64,000 bases of DNA from Legionella nautarum (GCF_001467895.1 NZ_LNYO01000024.1:124001-188000), one strand, 5' to 3'. Shown: positions 9,919-20,000, numbered from the stretch's first letter. Notes: a model not told the origin generated them from the letters alone. Numbers and translations are program-made.

Positions 9919-10104
9919 TTAATACAAAGCAGAAAACATTCCATAATACAGTTTATTGTCTTCACTACTGGCGGAAGAATCCCCCTCATCTCGTGGCATT
10001 AGTTGTTGTTCATTTTGGGTTAAATTAGTTAGTGAAAGCTCATCCTTATTGCTTCGTTGTGCTGGGATTAATCTATCTGCTGAAATGGTGTCTTTATTAT
10101 TCAT
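9919..10104 (-). CDS. Small hypothetical protein, uncertain
   Basis: A 61-codon frame encodes a hydrophilic, Ser/Asn/Glu-rich peptide ending DNKLYYGMFSALY. An AAGAGCA stretch lies just before the ATG. No family is recognised. It lies between the 3' ends of two convergent operons and beside a transposase relic, so it could be a real short gene, a fragment or chance. The 180 bases before it, back to the DAHP synthase gene, hold nothing recognisable. Confidence 0.3.
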   Translation of the reverse strand: MNNKDTISADRLIPAQRSNKDELSLTNLTQNEQQLMPRDEGDSSASSEDNKLYYGMFSALY

Positions 10105-10236
10105 ATTGCTCTTATTTTTATCAGTTAGGATTGCATTTTATCTTTCTCCGTGTGATCTGTCAACTTTAATAGCTAAAGATGATCTTAATACCTGTTGCAT
10201 TACAATTAAGGTAACCCGAAATTGTGGGGCATAACG

Positions 10237-10513
10237 ATGGCCAAACCTCATGAAAAAAAGATTGATTGGCAGAGGATTGGTCGCACTTACCGCTTATTAA
10301 ATGTTATTGATGATTTCACCGTGAAGGCCTTGCTATCGAGGTCGATTTATCTTTGCCAGCAGCGCGAGTTGTAAGAACCCTTAACCCAAACCCATGGAAT
10401 GGCGTGGAAAGCCTCAGTAGAAGGGCTCAGTGCCTCTCAAGCCCACTGATACTTAACTCTATCTGGCGCAGGAGAGAAAGATGTATCCAATCCTTGCGCA
10501 CAGATATTTTTTA
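10237..10513 (+). pseudogene. IS3-family transposase (orfB) relic
   Basis: From 10237 the reading MAKPHEKK...GRTYRLLNVIDDF matches the start of the integrase core of IS3-type transposases. At about 10320 the match shifts frame and continues as REGLAIEVDLSLPAARVVRTL, a typical stretch of these proteins around the first catalytic Asp (VIDDF). The rest down to 10513 is degraded. No intact orfA, catalytic DDE triad or terminal repeats remain. It records past transposition inside the accessory block. Confidence 0.75.
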
Positions 10514-12211
10514 TTAATTCTTTTGATTTAAATTAATTAATCGAACACCCATTGGAGGCACTGCTTGTTTATCAATATTCACATCTAATAATACAGGGCC
10601 ATCTAAATCTTCTGCTGAATAAATGTTGAGGGCTTTTAAATCCTCAGCTGAATTGATTTCATAAGCTTTTAACCCTAAGCATTCTGCAATTGTATTAAAC
10701 CTCACTGTTGGTAATTCCCAGCCTAATCGTTCAGCATTATTAAGTTTTTGGCCATGTGCCACCATTCCATAAGCACTATCGTTTAATATAACAAAAACAA
10801 TTTTTAATTTATATTTTTGCGCTACACTTATTTCAAAGCCATCCATTAGAAAAGCCCCATCGCCAACAAAGGCAACATAAACTTCATTAGGGGAGGCTAG
10901 CGCCATCCCAATAGATGTGCCAATCGCCCAAGTCATAGGGGCAAAGGTATAAGATGAATAATAGCAGTGTAAAGGGGTTTGCACGTAATGACTTCCCCAG
11001 ACAAAGCTGTTACCGATGTCACTCAAAAAAACAGTACCAGTGGGAAACAATTGACTCAGCAAATAAAAAAGTCGTTGTGGCTTAATAGGATTAGAATCAT
11101 ATAAATGATTATTATCCATATAAGTAAGAGGATATTCATTCACAGTACGTGGAATTAGAGGAACTCTATTTTCTCCATCATCTAGATTTTGTTTGTGCAA
11201 TATTAAAGCATCATGAAGAGCCTGAACAATTTGCTTTATATTTCCTTGCAACTGCAATTTAGCTTTTGAAGTTCGAATGATTGATTCTATTTCTATATGT
11301 TCACAGATGTTGACCAAGGCTTTATGATGAAGCAAATGTTCAGACCAATTATTAGTAGAAAAAACATCATGGTTGGTTCCGATAGATAGTAACACATCAA
11401 TGGTAGGATCTTTTAATAATTCAATAGCACTTTCATGACCTGCTAATCCAAAAACACCGCAATAATTTGGATTTTGGGCATTAACACAAAGTTTCCCTGG
11501 GGGGGTTGATATAATATACGCACCTATAAAGTTTGCGAATTCCTCTATACTTTCTGCGGCTTCTACACAATCTCTACCTACAAGAATGGCTATTTTTTCT
11601 GCATCTAATAAGAGGTCTTTTAAACGAAATATATATTCGTTATCTACACAATATTTAGGTAGTATATATTCTTGTATGGAAATTGTGTCATAGGTAAGTT
11701 TCGTGGTTAAAACATCCGATGGAATGCTGATATGCACCGGTTTTCGTTCTGTAAGAGCTCGTAATATTGCCGACCGCAATATGAAAAATATTTGCTTTGG
11801 ATGCATAACTATGTTGCTGTAGGTAGTAATTGATTTAAGTAAATCAATTGTATTGGTTCTGTTAAATGATTCCTGTAGACCTCCACGCTCAAAATAAGGT
11901 AGTGGAATTTGAGGTGAAATAATTAACAAGGGGACATTATCCTCATTGGCACTAGCAATACTGGTCACAAGATTAGTGACGCCTGGACCAGTGGTAACAC
12001 AGCAAACCCCCAATTTTCCTGTTTTTAAATAATAGCCCTGGGCCATATATCCTGCAGCACATTCATGCATAGAAGTAACTAATGTTATTTTATTTCGGGC
12101 GCGCCCTAACGCATTAAACATCGGCTCTATAGCTCCTCCTGGAATACCGAATACATATTCTACCCCTAATTGAACTAAGGTCTCTGTTATATAATCTGCA
12201 ACATCAGGCAT
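10514..12211 (-). CDS. ThDP-dependent acetolactate-synthase-like enzyme
   Basis: The 565-residue protein has the three-domain layout of the acetolactate synthase/benzoylformate decarboxylase superfamily. The N-terminal PYR domain has the catalytic glutamate in SMHECAAG followed by TTGPGVTN; a middle domain follows; the C-terminal PP domain has the ThDP/Mg signature GDGAFLMDGFE...NDSAYGM. An in-frame TTG lies 10 codons upstream, but a perfect GGAGG sits 6 bases before the ATG at 12211, which fixes the start. No acetolactate synthase regulatory subunit is adjacent. The neighbour makes 4-hydroxyphenylpyruvate, so an aromatic 2-oxoacid decarboxylase or carboligase is a reasonable guess. The substrate is not evident from sequence. 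It shares an operon with tyrA (58-base gap). Confidence 0.88.
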   Translation of the reverse strand: MPDVADYITETLVQLGVEYVFGIPGGAIEPMFNALGRARNKITLVTSMHECAAGYMAQGYYLKTGKLGVCCVTTGPGVTNLVTSIASANEDNVPLLIISPQIPLPYFERGGLQESFNRTNTIDLLKSITTYSNIVMHPKQIFFILRSAILRALTERKPVHISIPSDVLTTKLTYDTISIQEYILPKYCVDNEYIFRLKDLLLDAEKIAILVGRDCVEAAESIEEFANFIGAYIISTPPGKLCVNAQNPNYCGVFGLAGHESAIELLKDPTIDVLLSIGTNHDVFSTNNWSEHLLHHKALVNICEHIEIESIIRTSKAKLQLQGNIKQIVQALHDALILHKQNLDDGENRVPLIPRTVNEYPLTYMDNNHLYDSNPIKPQRLFYLLSQLFPTGTVFLSDIGNSFVWGSHYVQTPLHCYYSSYTFAPMTWAIGTSIGMALASPNEVYVAFVGDGAFLMDGFEISVAQKYKLKIVFVILNDSAYGMVAHGQKLNNAERLGWELPTVRFNTIAECLGLKAYEINSAEDLKALNIYSAEDLDGPVLLDVNIDKQAVPPMGVRLINLNQKN

Positions 12212-12269
12212 TTGCCACCTCCACAACAATGATTCATTCAACTTGGGTCATTAAGTGTGAAAAATCTTA

Positions 12270-13397
12270 TTAACAGTCCTTTTTGACATCATTTACATGA
12301 GCTAAAATCTGATTACTTTCACTAAGAAGTTGAGAGGTATATTGATCAAAAAAAGCCTTTGTTTCTTCGAAGTAATTTATAAAGCTGGAAGAGCCTTTTT
12401 GTTCTATCTCTTGTAAAAGAAATCCAAACATTTCATGATAACGCCGGAGCATTGCTATATTCTCTGGCGATGAAAGAATAATTTCAGCGTATAATTCTGG
12501 TGATTGCGTCAGTAAACGCCCTACCATGGCTAACTCGAAACGGTAAGTGGGCGAGCTAAAATTGAGCAATTCTCCAATATCTGCTTCTTCTGAATGTAAA
12601 TAGACTCCATAGGTAAAACTTGTAAAATGCTTAAGTACCTGGATAAAACGCATCATTTTATCGTGTTGTTCAGGAGTTGATGGCTGTAATTGGGCGCCCC
12701 AAATGCGCAGCTGTTCTAATAACCACTCATAATCATGGGGGTTTCTACCATTACAATGGATAATTACTTGCTTTGCTAGGTTTTTAATATGAGGCCCGAA
12801 CATAGGATGAAGTCCAACCACGGCACCAGAATGTACCTTGAGCATCTCAGCAATTGGTTTGCTCTTGATACTAGTGATATCTGCTAGAATACAGGTGGAC
12901 GGCAATGGAGGTAATTCACTGATAATAAGGGAGGTTTTATCTATAGGTACGGCTAATAATACCAGGCTAGCATCTTCAAATTGTTGAGCTGAAAAGGGCC
13001 AATCCATTTCACCTAAATTAAGAACCTCATAATTAGAAAGACTGAATAATTCAGAAAAAATACTCCCCATTTTACCATAGCCACCTACGATAATAATTTT
13101 ATTCGCTTGTGGGTTTGTGCAAGTAAAACCTAGATTATTTTCTTGGGCATAAGACTCTCGAATAATACGACGCAATATATCATTTATAAATTGCGGCGAT
13201 ACCCCCTGCTCTGTAGCTTCTTTCTGCCTAGCGGCTAACATTGAGGCTTCACGGCTAAGACAATATAGAGGTAATCCTTGTTGTTTTTTTACCTCAGTTA
13301 ATCTATTGACTACTTCTAAGCGCTCGGATAAGAGTGTAATTAAAGCTCGGTCCAATTCATCAATTCTAAATCTTAAGTCTTTCAACAATTCTGGCAT
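12270..13397 (-). CDS. tyrA: Bifunctional chorismate mutase/prephenate dehydrogenase (T-protein)
   Basis: The 375-residue protein matches enterobacterial TyrA. Residues 1-90 form an AroQ-type chorismate mutase (RFRIDELDRALITLLSERL). Residues from about 98 form a Rossmann-fold prephenate dehydrogenase with the NAD motif VGGYGKMG and the active-site segment GLHPMFGP. It converts chorismate via prephenate to 4-hydroxyphenylpyruvate, the tyrosine precursor. The start is ATG. It lies upstream of the ThDP enzyme in one minus-strand operon, convergent with the aroK/DAHP synthase operon. The window also holds pheA, the phenylalanine-branch counterpart, far away at 62.8 kb. Confidence 0.95.
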   Translation of the reverse strand: MPELLKDLRFRIDELDRALITLLSERLEVVNRLTEVKKQQGLPLYCLSREASMLAARQKEATEQGVSPQFINDILRRIIRESYAQENNLGFTCTNPQANKIIIVGGYGKMGSIFSELFSLSNYEVLNLGEMDWPFSAQQFEDASLVLLAVPIDKTSLIISELPPLPSTCILADITSIKSKPIAEMLKVHSGAVVGLHPMFGPHIKNLAKQVIIHCNGRNPHDYEWLLEQLRIWGAQLQPSTPEQHDKMMRFIQVLKHFTSFTYGVYLHSEEADIGELLNFSSPTYRFELAMVGRLLTQSPELYAEIILSSPENIAMLRRYHEMFGFLLQEIEQKGSSSFINYFEETKAFFDQYTSQLLSESNQILAHVNDVKKDC

Positions 13398-13849
13398 AAC
13401 TACAAAACCTGGTTACGTAAAGATATATTGAAATAAACTGCTCCAATTAGTAACAATTAGAACAAAATATGGTTGCAGTCAAATTAAGCAATAAATGTTT
13501 ACAACAGTTAAGGGTTCTGTTGCAAAAGTGATACACCAGGTAGGAGCTGGCGCTTTGCGTAGGAATGATCAACTTTGATTCATCTAAAGACGAGGAGTAT
13601 TTATCGTTTTTATAATTTTTATTCTTTTGCAAAAGATTATATTGGTGCCTCAATTTTATTTTGGAGCATTGAGGAGGGTCTTGTTTTCAACCAATGCTTA
13701 CTCAACTCAATGTTAATTATTTCCAATGCAATGGATAAAATGCTTAGGGTGCTCTTTCACTCTAATGATAGTATCCTCTTATTGTTCTCTCTTTATATGC
13801 ACCTTTCCATTATTTATTTGTGACTCTTTGACAGTAAATTTCCAAGATC
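13398..13849. other. Gap with possible IS remnants, right edge of accessory block
   Basis: About 450 AT-rich bases between tyrA and the lptF promoter. Short frames exist on both strands but none looks like a protein family. The one notable element is an IS6-type end sequence at 13512. An AGGA-ATG then opens a short frame starting MINF at 13565, which resembles the first residues of IS6 transposases before it breaks down. Confidence 0.5.
13512..13528 (+). mobile_element. IS6-family-like terminal sequence, relic
   Basis: The sequence GGTTCTGTTGCAAAAGT closely resembles the terminal inverted repeat of IS6-family elements (for example IS257/IS431 and IS26 ends as I remember them). No second inverted copy and no intact transposase were found, so it is at most one surviving end. 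Confidence 0.35.
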
Positions 13850-13879
13850 TTAGGCAAAGTGAATTTCAAAGGGTATAAT
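13850..13879 (+). promoter_or_regulatory. Probable sigma-70 promoter for lptFG
   Basis: A perfect TATAAT lies at 13874-13879, with TTAGGC at 13850-13855 as a weak -35 after an 18-base spacer. It lies about 70 bases before the GTG start of lptF and is the best promoter match in this gap. Confidence 0.55.
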
Positions 13880-13948
13880 GTGATACCAAATTGGACTTGT
13901 ATGAATTTGCGCATGAAGCGCTTGCTAATAAAGGTAGAGAAATAGGTC

Positions 13949-15031
13949 GTGTTGATTTTTCGTTATTTAGCCAAAGAAGTTTTCGTTACTTTAGTGGCTT
14001 TAACCAGCATACTAATGCTGATTTTCATGTCGAATCAGTTTGTGCACTATTTGGATCGCGCAGCAAGCGGGCAGATTCCTGGCATGATCATCATGAAGGT
14101 AATGATGTTGGAAATGCCTAATTTAATGGCTTTATTATTGCCGCTGGGCTTTTATGTGGCGATTTTAGTTGCTTATGGGCGTTTGTATGCAGAAAGCGAA
14201 ATGCCAGTCTTGCAAGCCTGTGGCTATGGACCTAATCAATTACTCAAACACACCATGGTTATGGCTGCCTTAATTTTTGTTGTAGTGACTATTCTCATGA
14301 CATGGGCTAGTCCTATCATCAATACTCAACGCACTATCTTGCTGCGGACTTCAGGCGTGCAAACATTGGTACAGCTCATTGTTCCCGGTCGCTTTCGCGC
14401 GGAATCGAGTGGTAAAAAGATCTTTTATGTCGAATCAATGAATCGTGATCACTCAAAAGCAAAGAATATTTTTCTAGCTCGTCATGTTATGAAAAATAAT
14501 ACACCACAATGGGATATTCTCTGGGCGGAAAGCGCTTTTGCTGAAACCGATCCCAAAACCTATGAAGATTATATTGTTTTTCAGGGAGGGCATGCCTATG
14601 AGGGGGCTCCTGGGTTAAACACTTATCAAACAGCCGAATTTGCACAATTCAAAATGCGTTTACCGCACCCTAAGATTGATGATTTGAATAAAGATCTACG
14701 TACAGCAAGCTTTGGAAGTTTGTTGCCTCTGAATAATAGCGATAAAGCGAAAGTTGCCGAATTACAATGGCGCTTATCAGTGCCTATTATGGTCTTGGTT
14801 CTAACCTTAGTTGCTGTGCCTCTTAGTCGAGTGAACCCAAGGTCGGGTAAATATGCAAAATTATTACCTGCCCTAGTTCTTTATATTATCTATGCGAATT
14901 TTATCTTTGTGGCGCGTGATTGGTTAGCCGCTGGAAAAGTGCCTTGGTGGATAGGTGTTTGGTGGCTACATCTCTTAGTTGCTTTAATAGGCTTGGCCTT
15001 GATTTGGCGTAATCGGGTGAAATTATCGTGA
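13949..15031 (+). CDS. lptF: LPS export permease LptF
   Basis: The 360-residue inner-membrane protein is one of the two permeases of the LptB2FG transporter, which extracts lipopolysaccharide and feeds it to LptC and LptA. N-terminal membrane segments, a long periplasmic beta-jellyroll domain (about residues 130-255) and C-terminal membrane segments ending near residue 355 match the YjgP/YjgQ family. I use the GTG at 13949 because the protein then begins VLIFRYLAKEV, equivalent to the usual LptF start, with a purine-rich AGGTAGAGAAATAGG before it. It overlaps lptG by 4 bases (GTGA). Its usual divergent partner pepA is displaced to the far side of the accessory block. Confidence 0.95.
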   Translation: MLIFRYLAKEVFVTLVALTSILMLIFMSNQFVHYLDRAASGQIPGMIIMKVMMLEMPNLMALLLPLGFYVAILVAYGRLYAESEMPVLQACGYGPNQLLKHTMVMAALIFVVVTILMTWASPIINTQRTILLRTSGVQTLVQLIVPGRFRAESSGKKIFYVESMNRDHSKAKNIFLARHVMKNNTPQWDILWAESAFAETDPKTYEDYIVFQGGHAYEGAPGLNTYQTAEFAQFKMRLPHPKIDDLNKDLRTASFGSLLPLNNSDKAKVAELQWRLSVPIMVLVLTLVAVPLSRVNPRSGKYAKLLPALVLYIIYANFIFVARDWLAAGKVPWWIGVWWLHLLVALIGLALIWRNRVKLS

Positions 15032-16092
15032 AATTACTTGATCGCTATATCGCAAAAACAGTACTTGCCGCCATCTCATTAGTGACTTTGATGTTGGCAG
15101 GCTTAGAAATTTTTATTCTTTTTGTTAATCAATTGGATGATATAGGCAAAGCCGACTATGGCATTATCCAAGCTGCAGTCTACGTTTTTTTACAAATGCC
15201 TTATCAAGTTTATTTGTTCTTTCCAATGGCTAGTTTATTGGGCTGTTTAATTGGCTTAGGCATTATGGCTAATCATCGCGAACTGATCGTGATGCGAGCG
15301 GCTGGTATGTCGATTGGGCGAATTACCTTGGCTGTGCTGAAAGCAGCGATGATCGTGATTGTTATTGTTACTCTAGTAGGTGAAACCATCGTTCCAAGGT
15401 TATCCCATTTAGCCAATGATCAAAAAGCTCAAGCGCTCAGTTCTGGACAAACTTTGCGAACAGCGGCAGGTGTTTGGATGCGTCATCAAAATGATTTTAT
15501 TTTTATTGGTGCTATCTTACCGCACAATAATTTGGTACTCGTTTATCAATATCGTTTTGATGAAAAACATCATCTGCGAATGTCAAGAATGATTAACAAA
15601 ATCAATTTAGTGAATAATCACTGGGTTGCTTATGCGATTGCTGAAACAACCATTAATAATGGAAATACTGAGTCGCGCTATATTCCTTCGATGGTTTGGG
15701 ATGTGAATGTCAAGCCGAAAATTCTCAGCGTAAGCTCTAATGAACCCGATGAAATGACCTTGCATCAATTGAATCAATTTCTGCGTGCGCAAAAAATGAG
15801 CTATCAAAATGCATTAAATTATCGCTTAGCGTTTTGGCAGCGCCTGATTCAACCGTTGACGACGATGGTCATGATGATGCTTGCGATCCCTTTTATTTTT
15901 GGACCCCTGCGTTCATCCACTATGGGTTCCAAATTATTGACAGGTGCAACAGTCGGGTTTGGTTTTCATATTATCAATCGATTTTTTGGTCCAGTAAGTC
16001 AGGTCATGCAATGGCCTCCTGAAATCGCAGCGATTGCTCCCACCTGTTTGTTTGCTATTTTAGGACTTTATTTAATGCACAGGATGAGATAG
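15028..16092 (+). CDS. lptG: LPS export permease LptG
   Basis: The 354-residue partner of LptF has the same plan: membrane segments at about 10-120, a periplasmic domain, then three membrane segments from about residue 275. The opening MKLLDRYIAKTVL is typical of LptG. It starts with GTG inside the lptF stop region and its TAG stop overlaps the GTG of the next gene by one base, so the three genes are very likely co-translated. LptF and LptG form the heterodimeric channel driven by the LptB ATPase, which is encoded outside the window. Confidence 0.95.
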   Translation: MKLLDRYIAKTVLAAISLVTLMLAGLEIFILFVNQLDDIGKADYGIIQAAVYVFLQMPYQVYLFFPMASLLGCLIGLGIMANHRELIVMRAAGMSIGRITLAVLKAAMIVIVIVTLVGETIVPRLSHLANDQKAQALSSGQTLRTAAGVWMRHQNDFIFIGAILPHNNLVLVYQYRFDEKHHLRMSRMINKINLVNNHWVAYAIAETTINNGNTESRYIPSMVWDVNVKPKILSVSSNEPDEMTLHQLNQFLRAQKMSYQNALNYRLAFWQRLIQPLTTMVMMMLAIPFIFGPLRSSTMGSKLLTGATVGFGFHIINRFFGPVSQVMQWPPEIAAIAPTCLFAILGLYLMHRMR

Positions 16093-16853
16093 TGGCTATT
16101 TATCGTCATTTATTTGAAGTAATTTTAAATCCCTTTTTCCTTAGTATGCTGTTTTTTGCTGTTTTTTTACTAGGGCTTTGGCTAATGGGAGATGGACTAA
16201 TTGTTCGCGGCGGACTGCTATTTGTTTTTCTTTTACTCATTTTTTTCAGCACAGGCTGGCTCGCTGAAAGCCTAACTCGCAGCCTTGAGGATGATTATTT
16301 ACCGATTATGGCACCGGATCCAAAAATTCATTGGGTGGTTGTGTTAAGCGGCGGCCAGGCTGAAAAAGAATCTATGCCACCCAATTCTCTTCTATCCACA
16401 GTAAGCATCAAACGTTTGATTGAAGGTCTGCGTTTATATCGGCAATTACCCGCTGCTAAACTACTTTTATCAGGTGGGGGTTATGGATTTGAGGTGCCAG
16501 AAGCAAACAATTTATCACAAGTTGCTGCATGGTTTGCTATACCGCCGAGCAATATCGTATTAGAAACAGGTTCAATAAATACAGCAGATCAAGTGAAAGC
16601 GATTAAATTGCTCGTTCATAATGAGCCTTTTTATTTAGTAACTTCTGCGCTTCATATGCCCCGTGCTATGCAACTTTGTTGGGCACAGGGCTTACACCCC
16701 ATTGCTGCCCCGACAGATTTCACTCTTTATTGGAATGATGAGCGTTGGGCTAAACGTTACTTACCTACCCCCCAAAATCTCTTTTATTTAAGCTTGGCAA
16801 TGCATGAGTTATTGGGAAGAATTTGGGCGAAGATGCATCAGGATTTTAAGTGA
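16092..16853 (+). CDS. ElyC/SanA/YdcF-family (DUF218) envelope protein
   Basis: The 253-residue protein has two N-terminal membrane segments (about residues 10-60) followed by a DUF218 domain with VVLSGGQA, LLLSGGGYG, the ETGSINTADQ segment and VTSALHMPRA. This pattern is closest to ElyC (YcbC), a factor affecting peptidoglycan and lipid-carrier metabolism in E. coli; the biochemical activity is not settled. The start is a GTG overlapping the lptG stop by one base, implying coupling with LPS export genes and an envelope role. Confidence 0.85.
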   Translation: MAIYRHLFEVILNPFFLSMLFFAVFLLGLWLMGDGLIVRGGLLFVFLLLIFFSTGWLAESLTRSLEDDYLPIMAPDPKIHWVVVLSGGQAEKESMPPNSLLSTVSIKRLIEGLRLYRQLPAAKLLLSGGGYGFEVPEANNLSQVAAWFAIPPSNIVLETGSINTADQVKAIKLLVHNEPFYLVTSALHMPRAMQLCWAQGLHPIAAPTDFTLYWNDERWAKRYLPTPQNLFYLSLAMHELLGRIWAKMHQDFK

Positions 16854-16910
16854 GCTGAAGTTCCGCTACTGTTATTATTTTATCTGGCTCCCTTCGGGGC
16901 TGAGTTTGTT

Positions 16911-16959
16911 CTTCGAGCGCCTCAGGACAGGCCTTCGAGACGCACGCCGGGGGTACTCC
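16911..16959. repeat. Dispersed intergenic repeat, copy A
   Basis: This stretch (CTTCGAG..CCTCAGGAC.. CCTTCGAGACGCA..TACTCC) aligns with 21966-22015, the right half of the palindromic element before the suf operon. It is richer in GC than its surroundings and lies between genes, as small mobile palindromes usually do. Confidence 0.6.
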
Positions 16960-17073
16960 GTTGACGAGCATAGGTTACCAGCAAGCAATAAAATCAAAAT
17001 AAAAAAAGTATAGGTATAATCTCAAGGTAAAATTGGGTAAAATAAGGCATTTGACTTTTTCTCTGTCGTAATC

Positions 17074-20000
17074 ATGCCAAAACGTACTGATATCCAATCT
17101 ATCCTTATCCTCGGTGCAGGTCCAATTGTTATCGGCCAAGCCTGCGAATTTGATTATTCCGGTACACAAGCTCTAAGAGCTTTAAAAGAAGAAGGGTATC
17201 GAGTCATTCTTGTTAATTCAAATCCAGCCACGATTATGACGGATCCCGAGCTTGTTGACGCAACTTATATCGAACCCGTACAATGGCAGGAAGTTGCACG
17301 CATTATTGAAAAAGAGCGTCCTGACGCCTTACTGCCCACGATGGGCGGGCAAACTGCACTGAACTGTGCTTTAGATTTGGTCCGGGAAGGGGTTTTAGAA
17401 AAATATTCTGTCGAAATGATCGGGGCTACCCGCGAAGCCATTGATAAAGCAGAAGACCGCGATAAATTTCGTCAATTGATGAAAAAAATTGGTTTAGAAA
17501 TGCCGCGCTCGGCCATTGCGCATAGTTTAGAAGAAGCGTTTCAAGTGCAAGCACAATTGGGATATCCAGCCATCATACGCCCTTCTTTTACCATGGGCGG
17601 TAGTGGCGGGGGGATCGCTTATAACCGTGAAGAATTCGAAGAGATCTGTTCTCGTGGGTTAGATTTATCACCGACAAGAGAATTGCTTATTGATGAATCC
17701 GTCCTAGGTTGGAAAGAGTTTGAAATGGAGGTTGTGCGCGATAAAAATGATAACTGCATTATCGTCTGTACGATCGAAAACTTCGACCCAATGGGCGTTC
17801 ATACCGGCGATTCCATTACCGTTGCACCAGCGCAAACCTTAACTGATAAAGAGTTCCAACGCATGCGCGATGCAGCCATCAAAGTCTTGCGCGCTGTGGG
17901 TGTTGATACCGGCGGCTCGAATGTTCAGTTTGCGATTAATCCAGAAGATGGCCGCATGCTCGTTGTTGAAATGAATCCCCGCGTATCTAGAAGCTCTGCT
18001 TTAGCATCTAAAGCGACTGGTTTTCCTATTGCTAAAGTAGCGGCTAAGCTTGCGGTAGGCTATACCTTGGATGAGTTGGATAACGAAATTACTGGCGGCA
18101 AGACTCCAGCCTCGTTTGAACCAAGTATTGATTATGTTGTGACGAAGATTCCACGGTTTAACTTTGACAAATTTCCCCAAACCCCCAAGACATTGACGAC
18201 GCAGATGAAATCAGTGGGTGAGGTGATGGCCATTGGTGCTAATTTTCAAGAGTCGCTGCAAAAAGCTATCCGCGGTTTAGAAATTGGTCGCTCGGGTCTC
18301 GACTCTTTGTTCAGAGAAGGCGAAGACCTGAAACGCTTACGTGGGCATTTGCTTGAGCCAACCCCCGATAGATTGTGGTATATTGCGGATGCTTTCCGTC
18401 TCGATCTGTCCTTGGAAGAAATCCATCAAGAAACCAAAGTTGATCCCTGGTTTCTTGCCCAAATTCAAGAGTTAGTCCTTATCGAGAAAACGGTCATGGG
18501 TAAGTCAATCCTTGAAATCGATAAGCTCACTATGCATCAGTTGAAGCGGCGAGGATTTGCCGACGCTTATTTAGCTAGATTATTTTATTGCAGCGAAGGG
18601 CAAGTGCGAGCACGTCGTTTGGAACTAGGTATTAAACCAGTCTATAAGCGTATTGATTCCTGTGCTGGAGAATTTCCTAGCGATACAGCCTATCTTTATT
18701 CTTGTTATGAAAGCGCTTGTGAAGCACGACCCGAAACGGATAAGAAAAAAATAATGATTTTGGGAGGCGGCCCCAATCGTATTGGCCAAGGAATCGAGTT
18801 TGATTATTGCTGTGTTCATGCTGCTATGGCATTAAGAGAAGCGGGTTATCAAACGATTATGGTCAATTGCAATCCTGAAACAGTTTCTACGGATTTTGAT
18901 ACCTCTGACCGTCTTTATTTTGAACCATTAACACTTGAAGATGTTTTATCGATTGTAGAGGTAGAAAAACCAGAAGGGGTGATTGTCCATTATGGTGGTC
19001 AAACGCCGCTTAAATTAGCGCGGCTGTTGGAGGCGAATGGGGTCAACATTATTGGTACTTCTCCCGATGCGATTGATCAAGCAGAAGATCGAGAGCGCTT
19101 TCAAAAATTAGTCACGGAATTGGATTTACATCAACCAGCAAATGGCACAGTACGCAGCGAAGAAGAAGCGATTGAACTTGCTAAACAAATTGGCTATCCC
19201 CTAGTTGTCAGACCCTCTTATGTTTTGGGTGGACGTGCAATGGAGGTGGTCTATCAGGAAGAAGATCTGCGTCACTATTTAGCCCATGCGGTCGCAGTGT
19301 CTAACGATTCTCCTGTTCTTTTAGATAAGTTTTTGAATGATGCGATTGAGGTTGATATCGATGCGGTTTGTGATGGCGAAGAGGTGATGATTGGTGCGAT
19401 CATGGAGCATATTGAGCAGGCAGGTATCCATTCGGGGGATTCAGCCTGTACTCTACCTCCTTTTAGCCTAAGCGTTGTGGTACAGCAGGATTTAATCGAA
19501 CAAATTCGGCAATTGTCGTTGAAGTTAGGTGTGGTGGGATTAATTAATGCTCAATTTGCTATTCAAGCGGATGATATTTACGTACTTGAAGTAAACCCGC
19601 GTGCCTCACGTACCGTTCCCTTTGTTTCTAAGGCGACGGGTTATCCTTTAGCCAAAATTGCTGCTCGTTGTAAAGTGGGCCAAAGCCTGAGGCAACAAGG
19701 TTTAAGTCAGCATTATCCAATGCCTGCTTTTTATTCAATAAAGTTACCCGTATTCCCCTTCATCAAGTTTTCTGGGGTTGATTCTATTTTAGGGCCTGAA
19801 ATGAAGTCGACGGGCGAAGTGATGGGTATTGCGAGACGTTTTGGACAGGCTTATGCTAAAGCGCAGTTGGGTGCGGGTTGTAATATTGTCAAAAGAAGAC
19901 GTGCTTTCGTTTCAGTGCGTGATGCAGACAAAACACGAATTGGCGAAATTGCAAAGCGACTTATTCAATTGGGTTTTGAAATTATAGCAACGCGCGGAAC

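Noticed and set aside
13575..13823. 82-codon frame on the plus strand in the tyrA-lptF gap
   Set aside because: The translation is Ile/Leu/Phe-rich from AT-rich DNA, has no ribosome site or family resemblance and overlaps IS-like relic sequence.
16854..17073. Possible missing carA fragment before carB
   Set aside because: No stretch in this gap translates into a glutamine amidotransferase; it contains a dispersed repeat and AT-rich sequence only.
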